63,825 nucleotides of DNA from NCBI GenBank assembly GCA_937982115.1, contig CALJNE010000013.1, forward strand, positions 1 to 63,825, read 5' to 3'. Position numbers and translations under genes: made by a program. The notes under the pieces are model-generated. The model had not been told where the DNA came from. It did not search any database and was given only the letters and a program-made list of their open reading frames with translations. Below, piece after piece: positions 50,861 through 59,469 of the stretch. Origin of the DNA: an uncultured Bacteroidales bacterium (GTDB lineage Bacteria; Bacteroidota; Bacteroidia; Bacteroidales; ML635J-15). Within the stretch, counting starts at the first letter, position 1; each line of letters begins with the position of its first letter.

Positions 50861-52258
50861 ATGACTGAAACCCTACATTCCTGTATAAGTGCATATAACG
50901 AATATGTGGGAGCGTATGCAATTTTAGCATTACTTATTCCAACCGGATTATTTTTCACATTCTATCTTAAATTTCTTCAAGTTAGTAAATTCAAACATGC
51001 AATTCAAATTGTTGCCGGAAAATTTAATGACCGTCGCACAAAAGGAGATGTATCTTCGTTTAAAGCTCTTACTACAGCTCTCTCAGCAACAGTTGGAACC
51101 GGGAATATTGTAGGCGTAGCCTTAGCAATTCACTGGGGCGGTCCGGGAGCAATATTCTGGATTTGGGTGGTTGGTTTTCTAGGTATGATGCTCAAAATGG
51201 TAGAATGTACTCTTGCTCAAAAATACAGAAAAATCAATCCCGACGGTACCGTTTCGGGAGGTCCGATGTATTATATCGAAATCGGGCTTAAAGATAAAAT
51301 TGGCAAATTTGCAAAATATCTGGCTATTATTTTTGCCTTAGCTGCAATTCTATGTTCTTTTGGAACTGGGAACATGGCTCAATCTAATTCCATGTCCGAT
51401 GCTTTATATAATAGTTATAGTGTACCAAAGATTGTGTCAGCAATAATTATTACATTTTTAGTTCTTTTAATTATAGTAGGTGGATTAAAAAGAATTGCAG
51501 AGGTTACTTCCAAACTTGTTCCATTTATGGCGTTAGCATATTTTATTGCTTCGATTACAGTTTTAATTATTTTTCATAAAAATATTCCAGATGCTTTTAC
51601 TTTAATATTCAAAAGTGCTTTCACCAGCACTGCTGCCACCGGAGGATTTGTAGGTTCAACATTCCTGATGACATTATTATGGGGAGTTAGAAGAGGATTG
51701 TTTTCTAACGAAGCCGGGCAAGGCTCTGCTCCAATTGCTCATGCCGCAGCCAAAACTGAATACCCTATGCAAGAAGGACTCGTTGCCTCGCTTGAACCTC
51801 TTGTTGACACTATAATAATTTGTTCTCTCACTGCTTTAGTAATTGTTGTTACAGGTGCATGGACTGCAAACGATTCTCAAGGTGTTAATATGACTATTCT
51901 GGCTTTTAAATCCGGACTCTCCGAGATTGGTATAGGTGGTATCGCAAAACACATTGTTAGTTTAGGATTATTACTTTTTGCCTTCTCTACTGTAATTTCA
52001 TGGTCATATTATGGTAATAGAGCCGTACAATATTTGTGGGGAGATAAAGCCATTAAACCATACTATTTCGCTTATGGACTTTTTGTATTTCTTGGGTGTA
52101 TCTGGGGGCTTGAATTAGTATGGAGCTTCGTAGATATGGTAATTACATTTATGACTATTCCCAATTTAATCGCCCTTATTTTGTTAGCTCCGGTTATGAA
52201 AAAAGAAGTTGACCACTACTTTAAAAATGTTTATGGTAAACTAAAAAATGAAAAATAG
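50861..52258 (+). CDS. Sodium:alanine symporter, AGCS family
   Basis: 465 residues and about 11 membrane helices. Family motifs: LSATVGTGNIVGVALAIHWG (Na+ and substrate region), GGPGAIFWIWVVGFLGMM, VSGGPMYYIEIGL, and SNEAGQGSAPIAHAAAKTEY; GxGNIxG and the NEAG-GSAPIAHA stretch are diagnostic of AlsT/DagA/AgcS. Imports alanine, glycine or glutamine with Na+. The gene overlaps the helix-hairpin-helix gene (ATG within its last codons). Confidence 0.94.
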   Translation: MTETLHSCISAYNEYVGAYAILALLIPTGLFFTFYLKFLQVSKFKHAIQIVAGKFNDRRTKGDVSSFKALTTALSATVGTGNIVGVALAIHWGGPGAIFWIWVVGFLGMMLKMVECTLAQKYRKINPDGTVSGGPMYYIEIGLKDKIGKFAKYLAIIFALAAILCSFGTGNMAQSNSMSDALYNSYSVPKIVSAIIITFLVLLIIVGGLKRIAEVTSKLVPFMALAYFIASITVLIIFHKNIPDAFTLIFKSAFTSTAATGGFVGSTFLMTLLWGVRRGLFSNEAGQGSAPIAHAAAKTEYPMQEGLVASLEPLVDTIIICSLTALVIVVTGAWTANDSQGVNMTILAFKSGLSEIGIGGIAKHIVSLGLLLFAFSTVISWSYYGNRAVQYLWGDKAIKPYYFAYGLFVFLGCIWGLELVWSFVDMVITFMTIPNLIALILLAPVMKKEVDHYFKNVYGKLKNEK

Positions 52259-53351
52259 ATTCTTAAAAGAATATTTTAATTTTTCCAGAAGAGAAATTAA
52301 TGGGCTAATCATACTCGGGATCATACTGGTAATAATACTTTCTCTCAGAATTATTGAAAATAATTATAAATCAAGAAAAAGATACGACTTTTCCAAATTC
52401 GAAAATGAAATTGACGAGTTTATAAATTTCCAAACAACAAACTTCGAGGATGCCGAATTATTTTATTTCGACCCAAACACCGCAAGCACTGATGAATTAA
52501 TCAAATTGGGATTTTCTCCCCGAATTATAAATGAAATTATCGCATTCCGAAATGCAGGAAGAAAATTCTATAAACCCGAAGATCTTTTAAAAATTAAGTC
52601 CTTGAAAGAACAAGACTTTGAAATAATTAAAGAATATATTGTAATTGAAAAAAAGAAAAATTACTACTCAAACAACTTTTATAGAAATAAACCTCGCTAT
52701 TCAAAAAAATATTCCCGTTTTGATTTTGATCCAAATACTGCTGACAAAGAGACATTACTAAAATTAGGATTCAAGTCCTGGCAAGCAGATAATATCATTA
52801 AATATCGAAATAAGGGCGGCAAATTTATCAAGCCTGAAGACCTTTATAAAATTTATGGATTAGATTCTGTTTTTGTTGGCGAGCTATTAGAATACATTAA
52901 ATTCGAAAACAATACACATTCCGAAAATGCTGTTAATTATCAATCCTCTAACTTAATGATTGAAATTAATTCAACCGATGCTGAAACACTGCAACAAATA
53001 AAAGGTATAGGACCAGTTTATGCAAATCGAATCATTAAATATCGAGATAAACTTGGAGGTTTTGTTAATATTGAACAATTAAAAGAAATATACGGCATTA
53101 ACGACGAATTATTCGAACAATTAAAAATCCATATAATCATTAATCCTGATTTAATTCATAAAATAAATATAAATACGGCAGACTATAAAACTTTAATAAG
53201 TCATCCATATATAGATGAAAAGCACACTAAAATTATTTTAAATTTCAGAGAATTTGCCGGCAAAATAAATTCATTTGATGAACTTTTAAAGCAAAAAGCC
53301 ATCGAAAAAGAATTTTATGAAAAATTATTACCTTATATAAGTGTAGAATGA
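52248..53351 (+). CDS. ComEA-like helix-hairpin-helix protein with four HhH units
   Basis: 367 residues. One membrane anchor near the N-terminus (INGLIILGIILVIILSLRII, about 18-37), then four units of about 55-60 residues, each beginning INT/DPNTA and carrying LxxLG-x-x-x-A-x-x-I: FDPNTASTDELIKLGF (about 70), FDPNTADKETLLKLGF (about 158), IEINSTDAETLQQIKGIGPV (about 241) and ININTADYKTLISH (about 305). The third unit has the classic GIGPVYANRII hairpin that binds DNA backbone. The first two carry LGF in place of the hairpin GIG and may pack against it. A periplasmic, membrane-tethered DNA binder or DNA-uptake factor is possible. Part of a coupled run with the flanking genes. Confidence 0.82.
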   Translation: MKNRFLKEYFNFSRREINGLIILGIILVIILSLRIIENNYKSRKRYDFSKFENEIDEFINFQTTNFEDAELFYFDPNTASTDELIKLGFSPRIINEIIAFRNAGRKFYKPEDLLKIKSLKEQDFEIIKEYIVIEKKKNYYSNNFYRNKPRYSKKYSRFDFDPNTADKETLLKLGFKSWQADNIIKYRNKGGKFIKPEDLYKIYGLDSVFVGELLEYIKFENNTHSENAVNYQSSNLMIEINSTDAETLQQIKGIGPVYANRIIKYRDKLGGFVNIEQLKEIYGINDELFEQLKIHIIINPDLIHKININTADYKTLISHPYIDEKHTKIILNFREFAGKINSFDELLKQKAIEKEFYEKLLPYISVE

Positions 53352-54118
53352 ACAAAAAAATTTCAAAAGCAACTATCAGCCTGATAAATTCACTTAGGTA
53401 TCCAAAATACAGGAATAAGCATAATCTTTTTATAGCAGAAGGTCAAAAGATAATTACAGAAATTCTTATATCTGATTATAAGATAAACTCAATCATTTTT
53501 AATTTATCTAAAACCGAACCAGCAGAATATCGCGGGATAAAAACTTTCACCTGTACTGATGATGAAATGAAAAAAATTTCAAATCTTAAAAATCCTCCCC
53601 CTGTTCTGGCTTTAGTGAATCTACCCATCAAAGAACTTAACATAAACCAACTCAAAAATGATCTTTGTATCGCAGTTGAAGACATACAAGATCCCGGAAA
53701 TTTAGGAACATTGGTCAGAATCTGTGATTGGTTTGGCATTAAAAATATTATTTGTTCAAAAAATTCTGTTGACATTTATAATCCTAAAACAATCCAGGCT
53801 ACAATGGGATCATTTGTTAGGGTTAATGTTTTCTATGAAGATTTCAATTTATTTTTATCAGAATATAAATCAAAAATCAAAAATCCTGTTTACGGGACCT
53901 TTCTGGATGGAGAAAATATTTACAAAACAGACCTGCCCAAATCTGCTCTGCTGTTATTGGGTAACGAAGGACATGGAATTTCAAAACAAACGGAGAGTTT
54001 TATTGATAAAAGACTTTTTATTCCACCTTTAGATAAACATGGAAATCATGCAGAATCATTAAACATTTCAGTTGCTGCTGGAATTATTTGCAGTGAGTTT
54101 AGAAGAAAATTTATATAA
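53348..54118 (+). CDS. SpoU/TrmH-family RNA 2'-O-methyltransferase
   Basis: 256 residues: an N-terminal L30e-like domain (LRYPKYRNKHNLFIAEGQKI) and the SPOUT domain with AVEDIQDPGNLGTLVRICDW (motif 1), LLLGNEGHGISKQT (motif 2) and IPPLDKHGNHAESLNISVAAGI (motif 3, with the knotted SAM site). It modifies rRNA or tRNA ribose; TsnR/RlmB-like, exact target unknown. The start overlaps the stop of the HhH gene by 4 bases. Confidence 0.9.
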   Translation: MNKKISKATISLINSLRYPKYRNKHNLFIAEGQKIITEILISDYKINSIIFNLSKTEPAEYRGIKTFTCTDDEMKKISNLKNPPPVLALVNLPIKELNINQLKNDLCIAVEDIQDPGNLGTLVRICDWFGIKNIICSKNSVDIYNPKTIQATMGSFVRVNVFYEDFNLFLSEYKSKIKNPVYGTFLDGENIYKTDLPKSALLLLGNEGHGISKQTESFIDKRLFIPPLDKHGNHAESLNISVAAGIICSEFRRKFI

Positions 54119-54119
54119 T

Positions 54120-54330
54120 CAAGGCTTTTTATAGTTTCACAAAAACTACTTTTACATATCATTGTAATTTTAAACCAAATCCAAAAAAATCTTATTCTGC
54201 CAGTATTACAAGAAGTTCAAATCATTATCAACACATTTAAAAAATTAATGATATAAAAACAATTTACATCCATAAAAATTTACTTGTTAATCAAAACTTT
54301 AAAATTATTACTATTTAATAGTAGATTTTA
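54120..54330. repeat. Decayed intergenic repeat, copy 3
   Basis: The spacer between the convergent rRNA methylase and pyrophosphatase genes has no gene. TAGTTTCACAAA (54132-54143) is also at 48211-48222; ATTCTGC (54194-54200) lies 35 bases before TCAACACATTT, as ATTCTGC precedes CAACAA by 35 bases at the left edge and 37 bases at 48142. The copy is weaker than the other two. Confidence 0.45.
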
Positions 54331-54365
54331 AACAATATTCTTATAAAATCTAAAATTCTCAACAT

Positions 54366-54396
54366 AAAAAAAAGGCCGTGAAAACTCACGACCTTT
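54366..54396 (-). terminator. Intrinsic terminator of hppA
   Basis: On the minus strand AAAGGTCGTGA pairs with TCACGGCCTTT (one U-G pair) around a four-base loop, followed by a run of eight T (54366-54373). It sits 21 bases after the hppA stop. Confidence 0.8.
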
Positions 54397-54416
54397 CGGA
54401 AATGTTTTATTTGTTA

Positions 54417-56618
54417 TTACAATAAATGATAAGACACTGCTACTCCAACAGTAACAACAGAAGCCATAGTCATAAGTTTAATCAAAATGTTTAGACTTGG
54501 TCCTGAAGTATCTTTAAACGGGTCACCAACAGTATCACCAATTACTGTAGCTTTGTGAGCATCAGAACCTTTACCTCCGAAATTACCTTCTTCAATATAT
54601 TTTTTGGCATTATCCCATGCTCCACCGGCGTTAGCCATAAAAATAGCCAGTGCAAAACCGCTGGAAATGGTTCCAATAAGTAATCCGGTTACACCTGCAA
54701 CTCCGAATATTAAACCTACTAGTACAGGAATTATTAAGGCAAGTAATGATGGTAATAACATTTCTTTCTGAGCACCTTTGGTAGATATTTCAACACAACG
54801 AGCATAGTCAGGTTCGGCTTTTCCTTCAAGTATTCCTGCAATTTCTCTGAATTGACGACGAACTTCATCAACCATTTTTTGTGCTGCTCTACCTACGGCA
54901 TTCATTGTCATACCGCTAAATAAGAATACAGATAAAACTCCGATAAATATACCGACAATTACCATCGGATTCATTAAATGAATTTCATAATGGTGTACAA
55001 AATCAATAAATGCGGCATCTTTAGCAGGGACACCGTTAATTAATGTGTCAGGTTGGTGCAATATCTTAACAAACATCATTCGTACTTCTTCAAAATATGA
55101 TGCTAATAATGCTAATGCAGTAAGAGCAGCAGAACCTATTGCAAAACCTTTTCCGGTTGCTGCAGTTGTATTTCCAAGAGAGTCTAAAGCATCAGTACGT
55201 TTACGTACTTCCGGACCAAGATGTGCCATTTCAGCATTACCACCAGCATTATCAGCTATAGGACCGTAAGCATCTGTTGCCAAAGTTATTCCCAATGTTG
55301 ACAACATCCCCACAGCTGAGATAGCAATTCCGTAGAGACCATAATTCAAATTTGCAAAATCAAAATGAAAGTTAGTAGCAAAACCATAAGCTAAAGTGAT
55401 GGCAACAGCTATTATCATTAAAGGAACGGCTGCAGAGACTAATCCAACACCAACACCACTGATAATTACAGTTGCGGGACCTGTGGTTCCGGCTTTAGAT
55501 ATTTTTCTTGTAGGACTGTATGCTGATGCTGTAAAATATTCGGTTGATTGGCCAATTCCAATACCTGCCAATAATCCAATTACAATTGCCCCCCAAATTC
55601 CTATATAATTAGGAATATCTAAAGCGTACAATATTAAAAACGAAGCAATAATAATTAATACACCAGAAATATTAACTCCGAAACCAAGAGATTTAAGTAA
55701 CTGTTTCATTGTAGCACCTTCTTTTGTGCGAACAAAGAAAATTCCAACTAAAGATAAAATTGTTCCTGCAGCAGCAATTAACATTGGAGCTAAAACTGCA
55801 TTAGTTTGAATCTTCGGTTCTGCATTCATAAAAGCGGCAGCGCCTAAAAGAGCAGTTGATAGTATTGAAGCTGCAAAAGATTCAAACAAATCTGCTCCCA
55901 TACCGGCAACATCACCAACATTATCACCAACATTATCAGCAATAGTGGCAGGATTACGCGGGTCATCTTCAGGAATTCCTGCTTCAACTTTACCAACCAA
56001 ATCAGCACCAACGTCGGCAGCTTTTGTATAAATACCTCCGCCAACACGTGCAAATAATGCTTGTGTAGAAGCTCCCATACCAAAGGTTAACATTACTGCA
56101 GTGATGGTCATTAAACGATAACCGCCGTCCATTTCAGGAATAAAATGATTCAAAATAGTAAACCATATTGAAATATCGAGCAGTACTAACCCAACTACAA
56201 CTAAGCCCATAACAGCTCCACTGCGAAATGCTAATTTTAATCCTGAATCCAATGAGTTACGACAAGCATTTGCTACTCTTGCTGAAGCCATTGTAGCAGC
56301 TTTCATTCCAAAAAAACCTGCTAAACCTGAGAAGAAACCTCCCGTAATAAAAGCAAAAGGCACCCATTGATTCTGAACTCCCAACCCATAAGCCAAAATA
56401 CTAAATATCACAGTAATAATTATAAAAACAATTCCCACAATTTTATACTGTTGTCTCAAATAAGCCCCTGCACCTTTTCTTACATGCGATGCAATTTTTC
56501 GCATTGTTTCGTTTCCTTCATCCTCTTTAATCATTTTCTTGTAAAAGTACCATGAAAATCCTAAGGCAGTAAATGCTGCAAATGGTACAAACCAAAAAAT
56601 CAATGGTAGATTTGACAT
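54417..56618 (-). CDS. hppA: Membrane-bound ion-pumping pyrophosphatase (potassium-dependent type)
   Basis: Hydrolyses pyrophosphate and pumps H+ and/or Na+; 733 residues, about 16 membrane helices. Substrate-site motif [20 protein letters not shown], and the second acidic site in [20 protein letters not shown] near the C-terminus. The potassium-dependence marker is [20 protein letters not shown]: Ala precedes ATGKG where K+-independent enzymes have Lys, so this belongs to the K+-dependent clade, which includes Na+ pumps. The ATG at 56618 is preceded by a strong AGGAGG (56627-56632) eight bases away, unusual among genes in this window. Monocistronic with a strong terminator. Confidence 0.95.
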   Translation of the reverse strand: MSNLPLIFWFVPFAAFTALGFSWYFYKKMIKEDEGNETMRKIASHVRKGAGAYLRQQYKIVGIVFIIITVIFSILAYGLGVQNQWVPFAFITGGFFSGLAGFFGMKAATMASARVANACRNSLDSGLKLAFRSGAVMGLVVVGLVLLDISIWFTILNHFIPEMDGGYRLMTITAVMLTFGMGASTQALFARVGGGIYTKAADVGADLVGKVEAGIPEDDPRNPATIADNVGDNVGDVAGMGADLFESFAASILSTALLGAAAFMNAEPKIQTNAVLAPMLIAAAGTILSLVGIFFVRTKEGATMKQLLKSLGFGVNISGVLIIIASFLILYALDIPNYIGIWGAIVIGLLAGIGIGQSTEYFTASAYSPTRKISKAGTTGPATVIISGVGVGLVSAAVPLMIIAVAITLAYGFATNFHFDFANLNYGLYGIAISAVGMLSTLGITLATDAYGPIADNAGGNAEMAHLGPEVRKRTDALDSLGNTTAATGKGFAIGSAALTALALLASYFEEVRMMFVKILHQPDTLINGVPAKDAAFIDFVHHYEIHLMNPMVIVGIFIGVLSVFLFSGMTMNAVGRAAQKMVDEVRRQFREIAGILEGKAEPDYARCVEISTKGAQKEMLLPSLLALIIPVLVGLIFGVAGVTGLLIGTISSGFALAIFMANAGGAWDNAKKYIEEGNFGGKGSDAHKATVIGDTVGDPFKDTSGPSLNILIKLMTMASVVTVGVAVSYHLL

Positions 56619-56626
56619 AGATTTTA

Positions 56627-56632
56627 CCTCCT
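56627..56632 (-). promoter_or_regulatory. Strong Shine-Dalgarno of hppA
   Basis: AGGAGG on the minus strand, 8 bases before the ATG. It fixes the start codon and stands out because most genes here have no such sequence. Confidence 0.7.
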
Positions 56633-56801
56633 AATTTTAGTTTATAATCAGTTTGTATTTATTTTCCTGTTTCACCGTGCAAAAATCTAAAAATTTTTCC
56701 ATTTAAAAAAATTTTATTGAATTATTTGTGTTTTTCGTATTTTCCTGAACGAAACTTATAACAATTTTTAACTATTTTTGTTTTTATAAAAATGTCATTT
56801 T

Positions 56802-57557
56802 ATGAAATTAACTATCCAGATAATTCTTTTTATCCTGATTATTTTCTCCGGCTCTTATGCTTTTAATCAGAATTCCGATTTAAAACATGAAACTCCCGTG
56901 GATTTTACTCTTACCGACACCGATGGTAATACTGTTAACCTTTTTACTGAATTGCAAAATGGTAAAACCGTACTGCTATTTTTCTTTTCTACAAGTTGTA
57001 TTCATTGTGATCATGCTGCACCAATTGTTGATTCCATATACAAACAATTCGGAAGCGGAACTCAAAATTTATTAGTATGGGGAATTGCCTACCAACACGC
57101 TAATATAGAAATGATTCTAGACTTTAAATCCAGAACTGGAATAGAATTTCCGTGTTTTCCTACCGGCCATGCAGACGATGTTTTTAGCTTTTACAATATT
57201 GAATATACTCCACAAATAAAAATTATTTGCAATGACGAGGTCTCTCCTACCATACCTCAAAATGAAATTATAGAAAATTTAAGTTATTGCTTCAATCCCA
57301 CCTCAATAAATAAATCTGAATACAACAATACACCATTTAGCTTAAACGAAAATAATCGGATTACAATTTATAACAATGACAAAAAAATTACTTTCTACAG
57401 AGTAATCAGTGTAGATGGGTTAATTTTAGACCAAAAACAAATCTCAGAAAACTACCTTGACCTAAGCTTGCAAGATTATAAAAATTTATTGATTCTTCAA
57501 TTATTTTATAATAATTCACAAGTTAAAAGTTACAAAATTTTGAATATTTCAAAATGA
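56802..57557 (+). CDS. Exported TlpA-like thioredoxin with T9SS-like C-terminus
   Basis: 251 residues: signal peptide (IILFILIIFSGSYAF), a thioredoxin domain from about 30 to 160 (VDFTLTDTDGNTVNLF, LLFFFSTSCIHCDHAAPIV with the C66-I-H-C69 pair, and a YTPQIKI cis-proline loop), then about 75 residues reading ENNRITIYNNDKKITFYRVI and LDQKQISENYLDLSLQDYKN, similar to type A sorting domains (IxIYN ... G-x-xLxxxxI ... LDLS). An intact CxxC makes it a likely thiol reductase or isomerase, and the tail suggests T9SS export. The start of the following small gene overlaps its stop (4 bases). Confidence 0.75.
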   Translation: MKLTIQIILFILIIFSGSYAFNQNSDLKHETPVDFTLTDTDGNTVNLFTELQNGKTVLLFFFSTSCIHCDHAAPIVDSIYKQFGSGTQNLLVWGIAYQHANIEMILDFKSRTGIEFPCFPTGHADDVFSFYNIEYTPQIKIICNDEVSPTIPQNEIIENLSYCFNPTSINKSEYNNTPFSLNENNRITIYNNDKKITFYRVISVDGLILDQKQISENYLDLSLQDYKNLLILQLFYNNSQVKSYKILNISK

Positions 57558-57922
57558 AAAAAGAACTGCTGTTTAAATTCTTGATTTCAATACTAATAAG
57601 TGTTAAGGTAATTTTTATTATTTCTTGTGAAACTATTTATAATTATGATTTGAGTATTACCGGTGTTGATTCTTTGCCTGCAACGAAATCTTGTTTACAA
57701 AAATATATACCAAAATCCATAGATGTTCTGGCAGGAAAACAAGAAAAAGAACTTCGCCGAATAGCATTTGAACTTGATACCTACAAAAACGAAATACTCG
57801 ACAGCCTCGAAGCCGACTCCATAATAACCGATACTGGAGTGATTCTTAAATTTACAATTATCGCACTCGACCCTTATGACCAAATAACAGAATTCCCCGT
57901 TGAAAAAAATTATCACAGATAA
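57554..57922 (+). CDS. Small putative lipoprotein, function unknown
   Basis: 122 residues. Hydrophobic N-terminus and a lipobox-like IISC (about 24-27) point to a lipoprotein; the rest (about 90 residues) is polar with KQEKELRRIAFELDTY and no recognised domain. The ATG overlaps the stop of the thioredoxin gene by 4 bases, so the two are translationally coupled, and it may assist that exported protein. Confidence 0.6.
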   Translation: MKKELLFKFLISILISVKVIFIISCETIYNYDLSITGVDSLPATKSCLQKYIPKSIDVLAGKQEKELRRIAFELDTYKNEILDSLEADSIITDTGVILKFTIIALDPYDQITEFPVEKNYHR

Positions 57923-57951
57923 TTGATTTTCACTTTTTAATCATATCTTTG
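57922..57951 (+). promoter_or_regulatory. Candidate promoter of the dehydrogenase run
   Basis: ATTG (57922-57925), 18 bases, TATCTTTG (57944-57951, exact TAnnTTTG). Initiation near 57957 leaves about 13 bases before the ATG at 57970 and rules against an in-frame ATG at 57949. Confidence 0.5.
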
Positions 57952-57969
57952 TTTGAATTCTTATTGTTT

Positions 57970-58920
57970 ATGAAAAAAAAGATTTTACTAATTGATACTG
58001 TACATAAAGTATTAATAGAAAAATTATCCAACTTTGGATTTGAATTGCACGAAGCCTACAGTCTCTCACGTAATCAAATTTTATCTATCATCGAAAATTA
58101 TGAAGGCGTAATTATCCGCAGCAGAATCACTATTGATAAAGAAATTATTGATGCTGCAACAAGCCTGAAGTTTATCGGACGTGTTGGTGCCGGAATGGAA
58201 AGTATTGATACAGAATACTGTCAGAAAAAAAATATTATATGCCTTAATTCCCCCGAAGGAAATAGAGATGCTGTAGGAGAACACTGTTTGGGAATGTTAT
58301 TAAGTCTAATTAATAATATCAATAAAGCAGATTTCGAAGTAAAAAACGGTATCTGGAAAAGAGAAGAAAACCGAGGCAGAGAACTGGGAAATATGTGTGT
58401 GGGAATAATCGGATATGGTAATATGGGCAGCAGTTTCGCAAAAAAAATTTCTGGAATAGGCTGCAAAGTGATTTCGTATGATAAATACAAAAAAAATTAC
58501 TCCGACAACTTTACTACAGAAGTAGATTTAAATGAAATATTTCAACAAGCCGATGTCGTGAGTTTACATGTCCCATTGACAAACGAAACAAAATATCTAG
58601 TCAACGAAAATTTCATAAATAGTTTTAAAAAGAATATCTATTTGATTAACTCAGCTCGCGGTCCTGTTGTGAATACTCACGACCTTTGCAATGCATTAAA
58701 AAAAGGGAAGATACTCGGGGTCGCTCTTGATGTTTTTGAATACGAAGAAAGTTCTTTTGAATCTACAAAAAATTTGTTAGAAATTGAGGATTTTAGATTT
58801 TTGGCTTCATCTTCAAATGTTATTTTGACGCCTCACATTGCAGGTTGGACTGTGGAATCAAAATTAAAACTTGCTGAAGTACTTGCAGATAAAATTTTAA
58901 AAATATACAGCAATGATTAA
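57970..58920 (+). CDS. D-2-hydroxyacid dehydrogenase (SerA-like)
   Basis: 316 residues, NAD-binding. The Rossmann motif is VGIIGYGNMGSSFAKK (G148-x-G150-x-x-G153); catalytic Arg in INSARGPVVNTHDL (about 229), Glu in VFEYEESSF, and His in TPHIAGWTVESK (about 286). N-terminal half has RVGAGMESID and SPEGNRDAVGEH, as in phosphoglycerate dehydrogenases; there is no ACT domain. Likely reaction: 3-phosphoglycerate to 3-phosphohydroxypyruvate in serine synthesis, or a related 2-hydroxyacid. The DUF2148 gene starts inside its last codons. Confidence 0.85.
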   Translation: MKKKILLIDTVHKVLIEKLSNFGFELHEAYSLSRNQILSIIENYEGVIIRSRITIDKEIIDAATSLKFIGRVGAGMESIDTEYCQKKNIICLNSPEGNRDAVGEHCLGMLLSLINNINKADFEVKNGIWKREENRGRELGNMCVGIIGYGNMGSSFAKKISGIGCKVISYDKYKKNYSDNFTTEVDLNEIFQQADVVSLHVPLTNETKYLVNENFINSFKKNIYLINSARGPVVNTHDLCNALKKGKILGVALDVFEYEESSFESTKNLLEIEDFRFLASSSNVILTPHIAGWTVESKLKLAEVLADKILKIYSND

Positions 58921-59443
58921 CGAAAACGATATTAAATCTGACAGCTTACTGAAAATTGCAGGAATTATGGCTATTGCAGCCCGAACTGCTCCAAAAGGAA
59001 GAGGAATCAGCAATCTGGAAATAAAAATTGCCTCCGGTGAAGACCTCGAAATACTGGCTAATAAAATGACAGAAATTTCCAAACAGCACAACCTGGCATT
59101 CTTTGAAAGAGATGCTAAAAACATTCGTAATTCCACTGCCGTAGTATTGTTAGGAGTTAAACTTAATAGTCTCGGATTAAAATATTGCGGATTATGCGGC
59201 TTTGAAAATTGTGATACAAAATCCCAAAATCAAAACTTTCCTTGCACTTTCAACAATATCGAACTTGGCATTGCAATTGGTTCTGCTGTTTCTGTTGCAG
59301 CTATGCACCACGTTGATAACAGAATTATGTACACTGCAGGGATGGCTGCACGCGAACTGAAAATTTTCGATGATGAATACAAAATTATTATGGGAATAGC
59401 TATTTCTGCTGAAAGCAAAAACATTTATTTCGACAGAACATAA
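58913..59443 (+). CDS. DUF2148 ferredoxin-like domain protein
   Basis: 176 residues, soluble. The DUF2148 domain is marked by IAARTAPKGRGISNLE, ILANKMTEISKQ and a cysteine set: LKYCGLCGFENCDTK, then FPCTFNNIELGIAIGSAVS. The four cysteines (about 85-110) could hold an iron-sulfur cluster. The family is often near redox enzymes; role unknown. Starts 8 bases before the end of the dehydrogenase gene, so the two proteins are probably co-expressed. Confidence 0.8.
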   Translation: MINENDIKSDSLLKIAGIMAIAARTAPKGRGISNLEIKIASGEDLEILANKMTEISKQHNLAFFERDAKNIRNSTAVVLLGVKLNSLGLKYCGLCGFENCDTKSQNQNFPCTFNNIELGIAIGSAVSVAAMHHVDNRIMYTAGMAARELKIFDDEYKIIMGIAISAESKNIYFDRT

Positions 59444-59469
59444 GGCTTAATTTTTGCAATTTAACAAAT

